DNA of 64,000 nucleotides from Archangium gephyra (lineage in GTDB: Bacteria > Myxococcota > Myxococcia > Myxococcales > Myxococcaceae): positions 255,347 through 319,346 of the forward strand of contig QFQP01000003.1 of assembly GCA_003243425.1 (NCBI GenBank), written 5' to 3'. Positions 36,190-44,338 of this stretch are shown here, one piece after another. Positions within the stretch are counted from its first letter, which is position 1; each line of letters begins with the position of its first letter. Position numbers and translations under genes: made by a program. The notes below the pieces were generated by a model. The model was not told where the DNA came from, made no database searches, and saw only the letters and a list, made by a program, of their open reading frames with translations.

Positions 36190-38145
36190 TCAGCTCTTCG
36201 CCGGTGGAGTGGACTTCACGTACAGATCGCGCAGCTGCTTCTCGTCGACGTCGCCGGGCGCGAGCGTCATCAGGTCGGTGCCCTTCTGCGTCTTGGGGAA
36301 CGGAATCACGTCGCGCAGCGACTCGGTCTCGGTGATCAGGAACGCGAGGCGGTCCATGCCGAGCGCGAGGCCACCGTGCGGCGGCGCGCCAAACTTGAGC
36401 GCGTCGAGCAGGAAGCCGAACTTGCTGCGCGCGTCTTCGTCGCTGATGCCCATCGCCTTGAAGACCTTGGCCTGCACCACGGGGTCATGCAGACGAATCG
36501 AGCCGCCGCCAATCTCGAAGCCGTTGAGCACCACGTCGTAGCGGTAGCAGTACACCTTCGCGGGGTCGAAGGACTCGGGCTCCAGGTACTTGAGGCACTC
36601 GTCCATCGGGCGCGTGAACGCGTGGTGCGCAGCGGCCCAGGTCTTCGAGTCTTCGTCGTACTCGAACAGCGGCGGGTTCACGACCCACAGGAAGTTCCAC
36701 TTACCGCCAGCGCCGTACTCGGGAATGAGCCAGAGCTTCTTGGCGAGGTACACGCGGAGGTTCGCCATGATGGTGTGAACCTTCGCCTCGCTCCCGAACT
36801 GGAAGAGGATGAGGTCACCCGGCCTGGCGCCCGTCGCTTCGATGATCGCGGCCTTGAACTCGGGCGTGGCGGTCTTGAACAACGGCGCCTGCGTCCAGTC
36901 CCCGTTCTCGGCGATCTTCGCGCGGGCCAGGCCCTTGGCGCCCATGCCCACCACGTACGCTTCGGTCTCTTCGATCTCCTTGCGCGAGAGCTCCTTCGGC
37001 GGCGGCGGCAGCTTGGCGGTCGGGTTCGGGTTGGCGGCGCGGAACGCTTCGTTCTTCGCCTTCACCACGCCCGGGTCGTGCTGACCGTCGGCCACCGGCG
37101 AGACGACCATCGCCTTGATGAGGCCCTTGGCCTGCAGCGTTTCCCACAACGGGCCGACGCCACTCTCGGCGCCGAACTTCGCGACGATGTCGTTGAGCAC
37201 CACGTGCTCCATGCCGAAGCGCAGGTCGGGCTTGTCGTTGCCGTACTTCGCCATCGACTCGTCGAAGTTCATGCGGCGGAACGGCGTGGGCAGGTCGATG
37301 TCGTGCACCTCTTTCCACAGGCGCTTCAGCAGGCCTTCGATCTTCTCGAAGATGTCTTCCTGCGTGACGAACGACATCTCGACGTCGATCTGCGTGAACT
37401 CGGGCTGGCGATCGAGGCGGAGGTCTTCGTCGCGGAAGCACTTCACGATCTGGAAGTAGCGCTCGAAGCCCGCGACCATGAACAGCTGCTTGTAGAGCTG
37501 CGGTGATTCGGCCAGCGCGTAGAACTTGCCGGGGTTGAGGCGCGAGGGAACGAGGAAGTTGCGCGCGCCACCGGGCGTGTAGCGGCCCATGAACGGCGTC
37601 TCGAGCTCGAGGAACCCGTTCTCGTGGAAGTAGCTGCGCACCGCGGCGTTCATCTTCGAACGGGTGATGAGCGTCTTCTGCAGGTTCGGGCGGCGCAGGT
37701 CGAGGTAACGGTACTCGAGGCGCTTCTCTTCGCTGGTCTGCGAGTGCTCGCTGATCTCGAACGGAGGCGTCTCGGCCTTGTTGAAGATCTCCGCGTACGA
37801 CACGTAGACCTCGACCTCGCCGGTCGCCAGGTTCGGGTTGGTCGCGGGGACTTCCTTGTTCTCCTTCTTCGACCACTGCATGCCGCGCGAACGCACTTCG
37901 CCGCGAATGCCGATGACCCACTCGCTGCGGAGTGACTCGGCGAGCTTGTGGGCGTCCTTCGAGATGCCCGGGTCGAAGACGATCTGCGTGAGGCCTTCAC
38001 GATCGCGAAGGTCGATGAAGATGAGGCCGCCGTGGTCGCGCCGGTTCTGAACCCAACCGAACAACACGACTTCCGACTTGATGTCTTTGGCCCGCAGCGC
38101 GCCGCATGAATGCGTGCGCTTCACCTTGCTGATGAACTCGCTCAT
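36190..38145 (-). CDS. aspS: Aspartyl-tRNA synthetase
   Basis: The 651-residue protein has an N-terminal OB anticodon-binding domain ('VVLFGWVQNRRDHGGLIFIDLRD'), class II motif 2 ('FRDEDLRLDRQPEFTQIDVEMS'), the bacterial GAD insertion and motif 3 ('GGLALGMDRLAFL'). It charges tRNA-Asp with aspartate in the cytoplasm. It is about 60 residues longer than E. coli AspRS, with the extra length in and around the GAD insertion ('AKLPPPPKELSRKE'). The start MSEFISKVKRTHSCG fits the family. The extension may be a lineage-specific insert and is worth aligning. Confidence 0.95.
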   Translation of the reverse strand: MSEFISKVKRTHSCGALRAKDIKSEVVLFGWVQNRRDHGGLIFIDLRDREGLTQIVFDPGISKDAHKLAESLRSEWVIGIRGEVRSRGMQWSKKENKEVPATNPNLATGEVEVYVSYAEIFNKAETPPFEISEHSQTSEEKRLEYRYLDLRRPNLQKTLITRSKMNAAVRSYFHENGFLELETPFMGRYTPGGARNFLVPSRLNPGKFYALAESPQLYKQLFMVAGFERYFQIVKCFRDEDLRLDRQPEFTQIDVEMSFVTQEDIFEKIEGLLKRLWKEVHDIDLPTPFRRMNFDESMAKYGNDKPDLRFGMEHVVLNDIVAKFGAESGVGPLWETLQAKGLIKAMVVSPVADGQHDPGVVKAKNEAFRAANPNPTAKLPPPPKELSRKEIEETEAYVVGMGAKGLARAKIAENGDWTQAPLFKTATPEFKAAIIEATGARPGDLILFQFGSEAKVHTIMANLRVYLAKKLWLIPEYGAGGKWNFLWVVNPPLFEYDEDSKTWAAAHHAFTRPMDECLKYLEPESFDPAKVYCYRYDVVLNGFEIGGGSIRLHDPVVQAKVFKAMGISDEDARSKFGFLLDALKFGAPPHGGLALGMDRLAFLITETESLRDVIPFPKTQKGTDLMTLAPGDVDEKQLRDLYVKSTPPAKS

Positions 38146-38191
38146 ATGGTTGCGGCTCGTTAGCAGAAATTTCCGTAGTAGAAGCCCCTTC

Positions 38192-39475
38192 ATGTTCCGG
38201 CTGAAGACCCTCTGGCTCGCCGCGCTGCTCACGGCTTGCGGTCCCAACCCCCCGGCTCCGGTGCAGATCATGGCGCTGATTCCGAGCGAAGCAGGCACGC
38301 TCGAAACACGTCAGGTCGAGCTCAAGACGGTGGGCAACGTGACGACGCTCAAGGGCGACGTCGTGGAGTTCATCGGCAGCCCGCGCGTGGTGGTCGACGC
38401 CAACGATCCGTTGCAGACCAACGGCATCGAGAACCTCACCGACCAGCAGCGCTACGACGTGCTGGTGAAGGACAAGGGCGCCGACGTTCGCGGCCACTAC
38501 GTGGATCGCTCGGGCGTGCTCTGGCCCGCCGACTTCCACACCTGGAACATGGTGAGCGCCTATTACAACTTCGAGCGCTCCTACGAGTACTTCAACGACA
38601 TCTACGACGGCGTCGACCCCAAGGAGCTCCGCCCGCTCAAGGTCATGTACTGGGCCGACGTGAAGTTGAACGGCGCCGATCAGCTGCAGGACAACGCGCT
38701 GTACCTGTCGTTCATCAAGAGCTTCGTGCTCACGCCGTTCCAGAACGCGCAGCTGGTGCCGCTGCCCATGAACATCGGCATCATCGGGCACGAGACCGCG
38801 CACCGCGTGTTCAACTTCCGCGTGCTCGAAGACCAGGGCATTCACCCCGCGCTGACCCGCTGGACGATCGTGCCCTTCAACCTGCTCAAGTCGCTCGACG
38901 AGGGCCTCGCCGACTACCACGGCTATTCAGTGACCTGCTTCGAGGCCGCGAACTGCCGGCCGAACTTCCTCGCCGCGTCGATCGACGACTCGCGCACCGT
39001 GGGCTTCCGCAACGTGGGCCGCGTCGACGCCTGCATGGACGAGACGACCCGTCAGGCGTTCTTGAACTTCAACAACTCGCAGTGGGTGACGTCGCCCGAG
39101 ATGTACAAGGTGGGCAACCTCATCGCCGCGTCGCTGTACCAGGCGGGCAACCGCACCGCGAAAGAAGACGTGCTCCGCAAGGCGCTCATCCTCGCCTACG
39201 ACGACGAATCACCGACGAACCCGGGCCTTCGCCAGTTCGTGAAGAACAACCTCAATACGCCAGAGAACTTCACGCCCGAGAACGTGGTGAACATCATCGT
39301 CTCGCACGTGACCGACCCTGATCTGAAGAAGGAGCTGTGCACGCAGTTCACGACGCGCATGCAGCTCCGCTGTTCCTCGTTCCCCTGCGAGGTGAACGGT
39401 CTTCCTTCCATGCGCGCGTGCCCGTCGACGGCCCGCCGCGAGATGTTCTGCCCGACGCTCCCTCCGCAGCCATGA
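38192..39475 (+). CDS. Putative zinc metallopeptidase lipoprotein (gluzincin-like)
   Basis: The 427-residue protein begins MFRLKTLWLAALLTAC, with lipobox LTAC. Its core carries 'GIIGHETAHRVFN', a His-Glu-x-x-His zinc motif, followed about 50 residues later by 'LDEGLADYHGY', which supplies the Glu typical of a gluzincin's third ligand. Substrate and specificity unknown; it likely works on the periplasmic or outer side. TAGTAG ends exactly 10 nt before the ATG with no ribosome site. The stop overlaps the next gene's start (ATGA), so the two are co-expressed. Confidence 0.75.
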   Translation: MFRLKTLWLAALLTACGPNPPAPVQIMALIPSEAGTLETRQVELKTVGNVTTLKGDVVEFIGSPRVVVDANDPLQTNGIENLTDQQRYDVLVKDKGADVRGHYVDRSGVLWPADFHTWNMVSAYYNFERSYEYFNDIYDGVDPKELRPLKVMYWADVKLNGADQLQDNALYLSFIKSFVLTPFQNAQLVPLPMNIGIIGHETAHRVFNFRVLEDQGIHPALTRWTIVPFNLLKSLDEGLADYHGYSVTCFEAANCRPNFLAASIDDSRTVGFRNVGRVDACMDETTRQAFLNFNNSQWVTSPEMYKVGNLIAASLYQAGNRTAKEDVLRKALILAYDDESPTNPGLRQFVKNNLNTPENFTPENVVNIIVSHVTDPDLKKELCTQFTTRMQLRCSSFPCEVNGLPSMRACPSTARREMFCPTLPPQP

Positions 39476-40200
39476 CCCGCTCTCTCCTGGCAGTGTTGTT
39501 GATGTTGGCGATGCCCGCATTCGCGCAGCGCGAAGAGGACGACGCCCCCATTCCCTACGGCGAAGAAACGACCGCGGACGAAGAGATCCCGGTGAAGAAG
39601 AAGAAGCGCCGGCAGACCGAGATTCGTGAAGAAGACGAAGAGGAGCGCGCCAACGAGGAGTCGATGGCCAGCCTCGACGACCCCAACGTGGGTGTGGGCG
39701 GCGACGTCTTCATGGGCCTGATGCTGCTCGACTCGTCGAAGGGCGGCGTCGACCCGCGCTACTTCTTCGGCGTGCGCTTCACGTGGGAGTTCGGCCGGCT
39801 CATCCCCGACGAGTACCTGCGCGAGATGTTCTTCGTGGACCTCGCGTACATGTACACGTCGTCGAAGATCGGGACGAACTTCGTCAACGTCGACGCGAAC
39901 TTTCACAACTTCTTCGTGGCGCCGGCGTTCGCGATCCCCTTCGGGAAGTCGTTCATGGCGTTCTACATGCAGGTCGGCGCGGGCTTCGATTACTCGCAGA
40001 GCGTCACGCGGGTCGATCAGACCGCGGTGTCGCTGGGTGGAACGAAGTTCCTCTTTCAGTACGGCGTCGGGTTGCGCGGCCGGCCTGCGGTCATCGCCGA
40101 CGGCACGGTGCGCATTCAGTTCCGCATCGAGGTGTCGCGCTTCGTGCGCGGCTACATGCACGACATGTATTTCGGCGGCGGGCTCGGTCTCATCTTCTGA
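39472..40200 (+). CDS. Outer-membrane beta-barrel-like protein
   Basis: The 242-residue protein has a signal peptide (MTRSLLAVLLMLAMPAFAQ) and an acidic/Lys low-complexity stretch (about 22-70). A beta-rich region (about 75-242) follows with alternating hydrophobics and Tyr/Phe ends ('FFVDLAYMYTSS', 'FMAFYMQVGAGFDYSQSV'), closing in a Phe, as outer-membrane barrels do. ATG overlaps the metallopeptidase stop, so the pair may act together, with the barrel as partner or exit for the protease. No family is recognised with confidence. Confidence 0.65.
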   Translation: MTRSLLAVLLMLAMPAFAQREEDDAPIPYGEETTADEEIPVKKKKRRQTEIREEDEEERANEESMASLDDPNVGVGGDVFMGLMLLDSSKGGVDPRYFFGVRFTWEFGRLIPDEYLREMFFVDLAYMYTSSKIGTNFVNVDANFHNFFVAPAFAIPFGKSFMAFYMQVGAGFDYSQSVTRVDQTAVSLGGTKFLFQYGVGLRGRPAVIADGTVRIQFRIEVSRFVRGYMHDMYFGGGLGLIF

Positions 40201-40210
40201 ACGAGGCGGG

Positions 40211-40241
40211 TTGACCCTCACGCGACGTGAGGGCCGACAGT
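40211..40241 (+). promoter_or_regulatory. MerR-type promoter with operator in a long spacer
   Basis: TTGACC (40211-40216) is a good -35 box and GACAGT (40236-40241) a weak -10, 19 nt apart. This is the over-long spacer typical of MerR-activated promoters. Centred in the spacer is a perfect inverted repeat, CCCTCACG-CGA-CGTGAGGG (40215-40233), the classical TipA/BmrR-type site. Transcription would begin near 40248, so the ATG at 40249 would be leaderless. Confidence 0.8.
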
Positions 40242-40248
40242 GCTTCGC

Positions 40249-40980
40249 ATGAAGACACTGACCGTGAAGGACGTGAGCAGGCGCACCGGCGTTTCGGTGC
40301 GCACGCTTCAGTACTGGGACGAATTGGGCCTGCTCTCGCCGGCTCGTTCCGATGCCGGGTATCGCCGCTACGACGACGCAGCGTTGTTGCGGCTTCAGCA
40401 GATTCTCATTCGGCGTGAGCTGGGCTTCTCGCTCGAGGAGATCCGCAAGTCGCTCGACGACCCGCGCTTCGATCTCGAGAAGGCGCTGAAGGCGCAGCGC
40501 AAGTCACTGCAGCAACGCGCGCAGGACACCGAGCGACTGCTGGCGTCGATCGACGAAGCCATCGCTGCGTTGAAGAACACCAAGTCCGCGTACGACGCAG
40601 AGCTGTTCGATGGGTTCGACCCCTCGCGCTACGAGCGGGAAGCCGAAGCGCGATGGGGTTCGGACCCGAAGTTCGCGGAATCGAAGCGGCGCACGGCGAA
40701 GTACTCGGCCGCCGATTGGGCTCGGTACAAGCAGGCGCAGGACGCGGTGTACGGCGAATTGGCGGCGGCGATGAAGGCCGGGTGGAAGCCGACGACGCCG
40801 CGCGTGAAGGCGCTGGCCGAGAAACACCGACTCCTCATCGACCGCTGGTTCTACGCGTGCGATCGCGAGCACCACGCGCGCCTCGCTGAGCTGTACGAGA
40901 GCGATTCGCGGTTCACCGCCAACATCGACGTCTACGCGCCGGGGTTGTCGTCGTTCTTGTGCGCCGCGATTCGCCACTGA
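40249..40980 (+). CDS. MerR-family regulator with TipAS effector domain
   Basis: The 243-residue protein begins with a winged-helix HTH ('LTVKDVSRRTGVSVRTLQYWDELGLL'), a coiled-coil dimer helix (about 75-110), then a C-terminal helical TipAS domain ('YGELAAAMKAGWKPTTPRVKALAE', 'YESDSRFTANIDVYAPGLSSFL'). TipA-type proteins bind thiopeptide antibiotics or other hydrophobic drugs and activate their own promoter. ATG at 40249 is chosen over GTG at 40240 because the promoter places the transcript start there. The 3' end overlaps the convergent truA by 49 nt. Confidence 0.9.
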   Translation: MKTLTVKDVSRRTGVSVRTLQYWDELGLLSPARSDAGYRRYDDAALLRLQQILIRRELGFSLEEIRKSLDDPRFDLEKALKAQRKSLQQRAQDTERLLASIDEAIAALKNTKSAYDAELFDGFDPSRYEREAEARWGSDPKFAESKRRTAKYSAADWARYKQAQDAVYGELAAAMKAGWKPTTPRVKALAEKHRLLIDRWFYACDREHHARLAELYESDSRFTANIDVYAPGLSSFLCAAIRH

Positions 40981-41696
40981 AACGAGGCGCGCTCGTCGGC
41001 TGAAAAAGGGTCGATGTCAGGCGGATAACCGACGCTCCACAGCGTGAGCGCTTCGGGCGGCGCCTTCGGGCAATGGAAGTTCTGCTGCTGTTCGAGGCCC
41101 GCGCGGAAGACGTCGATGCTCACTTCGCCGCGCGAGACCGCGAGCATTCCGCCGACGAGCATTCGCACCATGAAGCGCGCGAAGCCTTCGCCGGTGAAGC
41201 GCAACACGTTGCCTTCGAGCAGTTCCACCGACGTGACGGTGCGCGGTTTGAGCTGGCTGGTCTTGAAGTGGAAGACGCGGAAGTCGCGCGTGCCGGGGAT
41301 CAACGAAGCCGCGTCCATCAGCTTCGTGAGATCTCCCGGTTCGGTGACGACGTAGCGGTACTCCTTCTCACTCGCGCTCCACGCAGCGTTGAACTTCGGT
41401 GCCGACGCTTTCGCGAGGTGAATGCCCATGTCGTCGGGCAACGCCGCGTTGATGCGAGCCGGAAGCGACGAGAGATCGGTGCGCTTGTCGACACGGCCGC
41501 TCAGCACCTGCATGCGTGCGCTCACACCGCGATCGGTGCGCCCAGCGACCACCGGATTTCTCTCGAGCCCGACTTCAGGAAACGCGCGCAGCAATTCGGC
41601 CTGCACGGTCCGCAACGTGCCCTGCTGCTGGAAGCCGTGGAAGTTCTGGCCGCGGTACCAGCACCAGAACGCGACGATGTGGAAGTCGGGGCTCAC
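40932..41696 (-). CDS. truA: tRNA pseudouridine(38-40) synthase
   Basis: The 254-residue protein has the TruA motif 'AGRTDRGVSA', with Asp55 as the catalytic residue. The opening strand 'WCWYRGQNFHGFQQQ' and the 'FMVRMLVGGMLAV' segment also fit. It modifies uridines 38-40 in tRNA anticodon arms. A GTG overlapping the recJ stop (GTGA) is the start, so truA is coupled to recJ. The 3' 49 nt overlap the MerR gene on the other strand; both C-termini look natural. Confidence 0.92.
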   Translation of the reverse strand: MSPDFHIVAFWCWYRGQNFHGFQQQGTLRTVQAELLRAFPEVGLERNPVVAGRTDRGVSARMQVLSGRVDKRTDLSSLPARINAALPDDMGIHLAKASAPKFNAAWSASEKEYRYVVTEPGDLTKLMDAASLIPGTRDFRVFHFKTSQLKPRTVTSVELLEGNVLRFTGEGFARFMVRMLVGGMLAVSRGEVSIDVFRAGLEQQQNFHCPKAPPEALTLWSVGYPPDIDPFSADERASFQWRIAAHKNDDNPGA

Positions 41697-43438
41697 GACG
41701 CAGAACGCAGCGCGGAGAGCTTGAGCGACAACCTCCGCACACCGCGGAACTCGTCGACGTCGACCTTGAACGCGAGGTCGATGGGCTTGTTCGTCAACTC
41801 CGCCTTCTCGGCCTGCCGGAACCCGATGACGTCGAACATCGGCGCGCAGTCGAGCGTGAGCTTCAGGTGCCCCGGCTCGCCCGGCGTCTTGTTCTGCAGC
41901 ACGCGCGGCGAACACTGCTGACCGCGCATCGCCAGAATCGGCTCCGGGTTTCCCATGCCGAACGGCGCCAGCTTCTGCAGGGCGTTCACGGTCTCTTCAC
42001 TGAGTTCTTCAGCGCTCACCACCGCGTCAATGCGCTGACGCGGAATCAGCGCCGCATCGTCGAGGCGCTCGTGCGCCACACGTTCGAAGTCGGCGGTGAA
42101 GTGGGCGAGGCGATCGGGCTCGATGGACAACCCGGCGGCCGCTTTGTGACCGCCGAACCGCGAGAGGTGATGACTCACCGACTTGATCGCGTCGTACAGA
42201 TGAAACCCTTCGATGCTTCGCGCCGACCCCTTGCCCATGCCGTCGTGCACGCCGATGAGAATCGTGGGCCGATGAAAGCGCTCGACGATGCGCGAGGCGA
42301 CGATGCCGACCACCCCGGGGTGCCAGTCGGGCGACGACAACACGAGGCCACGCGCGCCGCGGCCCACGGCGTCGGTCGCCTGCTCGATGGCACCATTCAA
42401 CATCGCGCGTTCGATCTGCTGCCGCTCGGCGTTCGCCGAATCGAGCGCGCGCGCCAGCGGCAACGCCGACTCGTAGTCTTTCGCGAGCAGGCACTGCAGC
42501 CCCACCGACGCGTCGTCGAGCCGCCCCGCGGCGTTGATGCGCGGCCCGAGCCGGAAGCCGACGGTGCCCGCGGTGATCTCGATGCCGCCGACTTCAGCCA
42601 CGTCTTTGAGCGCACGAACGCCGGGCCGACGACCCGCGGTCAGCTCCTTCAGACCGTGCGTGACCAACACGCGATTCGCGCCGGTCAAGGGCACCACGTC
42701 GGCGACGGTCGCGAGCGCCACGAGGTCGAGCAGCTGCTTGAGGTTCGGCTCCTGCTTGCCGGCGAAATGGCCGCGCTCGCGAAGAACCTTCCGCAGCCCC
42801 ATGCAGAGGTTGAACGTCACCCCGCCCGCGCAGAGCCACTTGGTCGTGTAGCCGCACCCCGGCTGCAGCGGGTTCAACACCGCCACGGCCGGAGGCATCA
42901 CTTCAGGTACCGCGTGGTGATCGACGACCACCACGTTCATGCCGAGCTCGTTCGCGCGCTCGATCTCCGGGTGCGAGGTGATGCCGCAGTCCAACGTCAC
43001 CAGCAGCGTGGTGCCTTCACTCGCGATGCGCTCGATGGCCGCGCGGTTGAGGCCGTAGCCCTCACCCAGCCGGTGCGGAATGTACGTGCGCACCTCGAGC
43101 CCGACCTGCCGAAGGAACGTGGTCAGCAGCGCCGTCGAAGACACCCCGTCGACGTCGTAGTCACCATAGAGCGTGACCTTTTCCTGCCTGGAAATCGCGA
43201 GCAGCAGCCGCTCGACCGCTTCCGGCAGGCCCTTCATCGTGAACGGGTCGGGCAGCTCGGTCAGCGCGTCCGACATGAACTTCGTGGCATCGGCCGCCGT
43301 GCGATACCCGCGGGCCACCAGCACCTTCGCCACCACCGACGGCAACTTCAGCTCTTCGCCGACCTCGAGCGCCGCTTTGTCGAGCGCCTGAGGCGTCAGC
43401 TCCGCTCGTTCGAAAGGCAGTACCCAACGCGGTTCCAT
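41693..43438 (-). CDS. recJ: Single-strand DNA exonuclease RecJ
   Basis: The 581-residue protein has the DHH-phosphoesterase motifs: 'YGDYDVDGVSS' (motif I, 92-101), 'VTLDCGITS', 'VVVDHHAVPE' (DHH at 173-175) and the DHHA1 'RFGGHKAAAGLS' motif, then an OB-like domain. RecJ degrades 5' ends of single-strand DNA in RecF-pathway recombination and mismatch/base-excision repair. The start at 43438 has GAGG 7 nt upstream; a longer frame lacks one. It is followed by truA through a GTGA overlap. Confidence 0.95.
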   Translation of the reverse strand: MEPRWVLPFERAELTPQALDKAALEVGEELKLPSVVAKVLVARGYRTAADATKFMSDALTELPDPFTMKGLPEAVERLLLAISRQEKVTLYGDYDVDGVSSTALLTTFLRQVGLEVRTYIPHRLGEGYGLNRAAIERIASEGTTLLVTLDCGITSHPEIERANELGMNVVVVDHHAVPEVMPPAVAVLNPLQPGCGYTTKWLCAGGVTFNLCMGLRKVLRERGHFAGKQEPNLKQLLDLVALATVADVVPLTGANRVLVTHGLKELTAGRRPGVRALKDVAEVGGIEITAGTVGFRLGPRINAAGRLDDASVGLQCLLAKDYESALPLARALDSANAERQQIERAMLNGAIEQATDAVGRGARGLVLSSPDWHPGVVGIVASRIVERFHRPTILIGVHDGMGKGSARSIEGFHLYDAIKSVSHHLSRFGGHKAAAGLSIEPDRLAHFTADFERVAHERLDDAALIPRQRIDAVVSAEELSEETVNALQKLAPFGMGNPEPILAMRGQQCSPRVLQNKTPGEPGHLKLTLDCAPMFDVIGFRQAEKAELTNKPIDLAFKVDVDEFRGVRRLSLKLSALRSAS

Positions 43439-43496
43439 GTCGAAACCTCTACCACGCACCCTCGACACGTCTTGAGAGATCAGGGAGTTTCACCGC

Positions 43497-44255
43497 GTGC
43501 GTCGCCTCCTCTTCGCTTCGTCGTTCGCCCTCGCAGCCTGCGTCACCACGCCGAGCCTCCCGACCGAGGTCGACGCCGAATGGCCAGGCACCTACACGAA
43601 CGGCGACAGCACGCTCGACGTGCAGGTCTTCGGGAAGACCGGCGCGGCCCCCGCCGAATTCCAGGTGCGCTTCTTTCACGAAGCGCGGCCCCGGCCCGAC
43701 AAGCCGACGTGCCTCGGCGATGGCGCGATCGCGCCGAAGGTTGAACTGCCCTGCCCGACCGCCGCGGACCTCGAGCGCTGCCCTCGCCGTATCGGTCTCG
43801 AAAAGGTCAACGGCGGGTTCGTGATCTCGTTCTCGGGGGCGGGTTGGACCGAGCAGGAATGCACGCTGCAGGCGATACAGCCCATGCCGAAGCCCATGAC
43901 CGTGGTTCGCGGCGACGCGTTCATCAACGTGGTCACGCCGTACGTCGACGAGCTGAAGGACCGCGACGGAGATCCGAAGCTGCTCGCGTCCCTCGGCAAA
44001 GCGCCTGAACTGAAGACCGCGCAGCTCGCGCAGTCACTCCGCGCCGAGTTCGATCGGCAGAAACTGAACCCCTCGCGACAGCCGGTCGCGCTCGTGCTGC
44101 TGACGCTCAAGAAGTTCCATCAGCTCGCGTACGAAGCGTGTGAGGGCGCGCTCGACGGGTGTGAAGAGCGGAAGATCACCACCGCGCTCGCGAACTCGGT
44201 GGGGGCGTACAAGCAGCGTGTCGACACGTTGCAGGCCGAGATCGACGCGAAGTGA
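43497..44255 (+). CDS. Lipoprotein of unknown function
   Basis: The GTG at 43497 has GGAG 9 nt upstream. The 252-residue product begins with a signal ending in LAAC, a good lipobox. The mature N-terminus ('VDAEWPGTYTNGDSTLDVQVFGKTG') looks like a beta-rich domain with several Cys, followed by a helical, Leu/Ala-rich C-terminal half. No family is recognised. The 83-nt gap to the convergent MBOAT gene shows no clear terminator. Confidence 0.75.
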   Translation: MRRLLFASSFALAACVTTPSLPTEVDAEWPGTYTNGDSTLDVQVFGKTGAAPAEFQVRFFHEARPRPDKPTCLGDGAIAPKVELPCPTAADLERCPRRIGLEKVNGGFVISFSGAGWTEQECTLQAIQPMPKPMTVVRGDAFINVVTPYVDELKDRDGDPKLLASLGKAPELKTAQLAQSLRAEFDRQKLNPSRQPVALVLLTLKKFHQLAYEACEGALDGCEERKITTALANSVGAYKQRVDTLQAEIDAK

Positions 44256-44338
44256 TCAACACGTCGCCGTTACGCAGCGCCCAATGAAGGCGCACGTGAC
44301 GCGCTGGTCGTCCACACGAGCGGCACGATCTGGCGCAC

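Noticed and set aside
34614..36335. 573-codon open frame opposite the TIGR01777 gene
   Set aside because: Arg/His-rich without any domain; shadow of a gene with clear Rossmann motifs.
41516..43744. 742-codon open frame opposite recJ
   Set aside because: Antisense shadow; recJ has all its motifs.
44256..44338. Possible terminator between the convergent lipoprotein and MBOAT genes
   Set aside because: No stem longer than a few pairs and no T-run were found.
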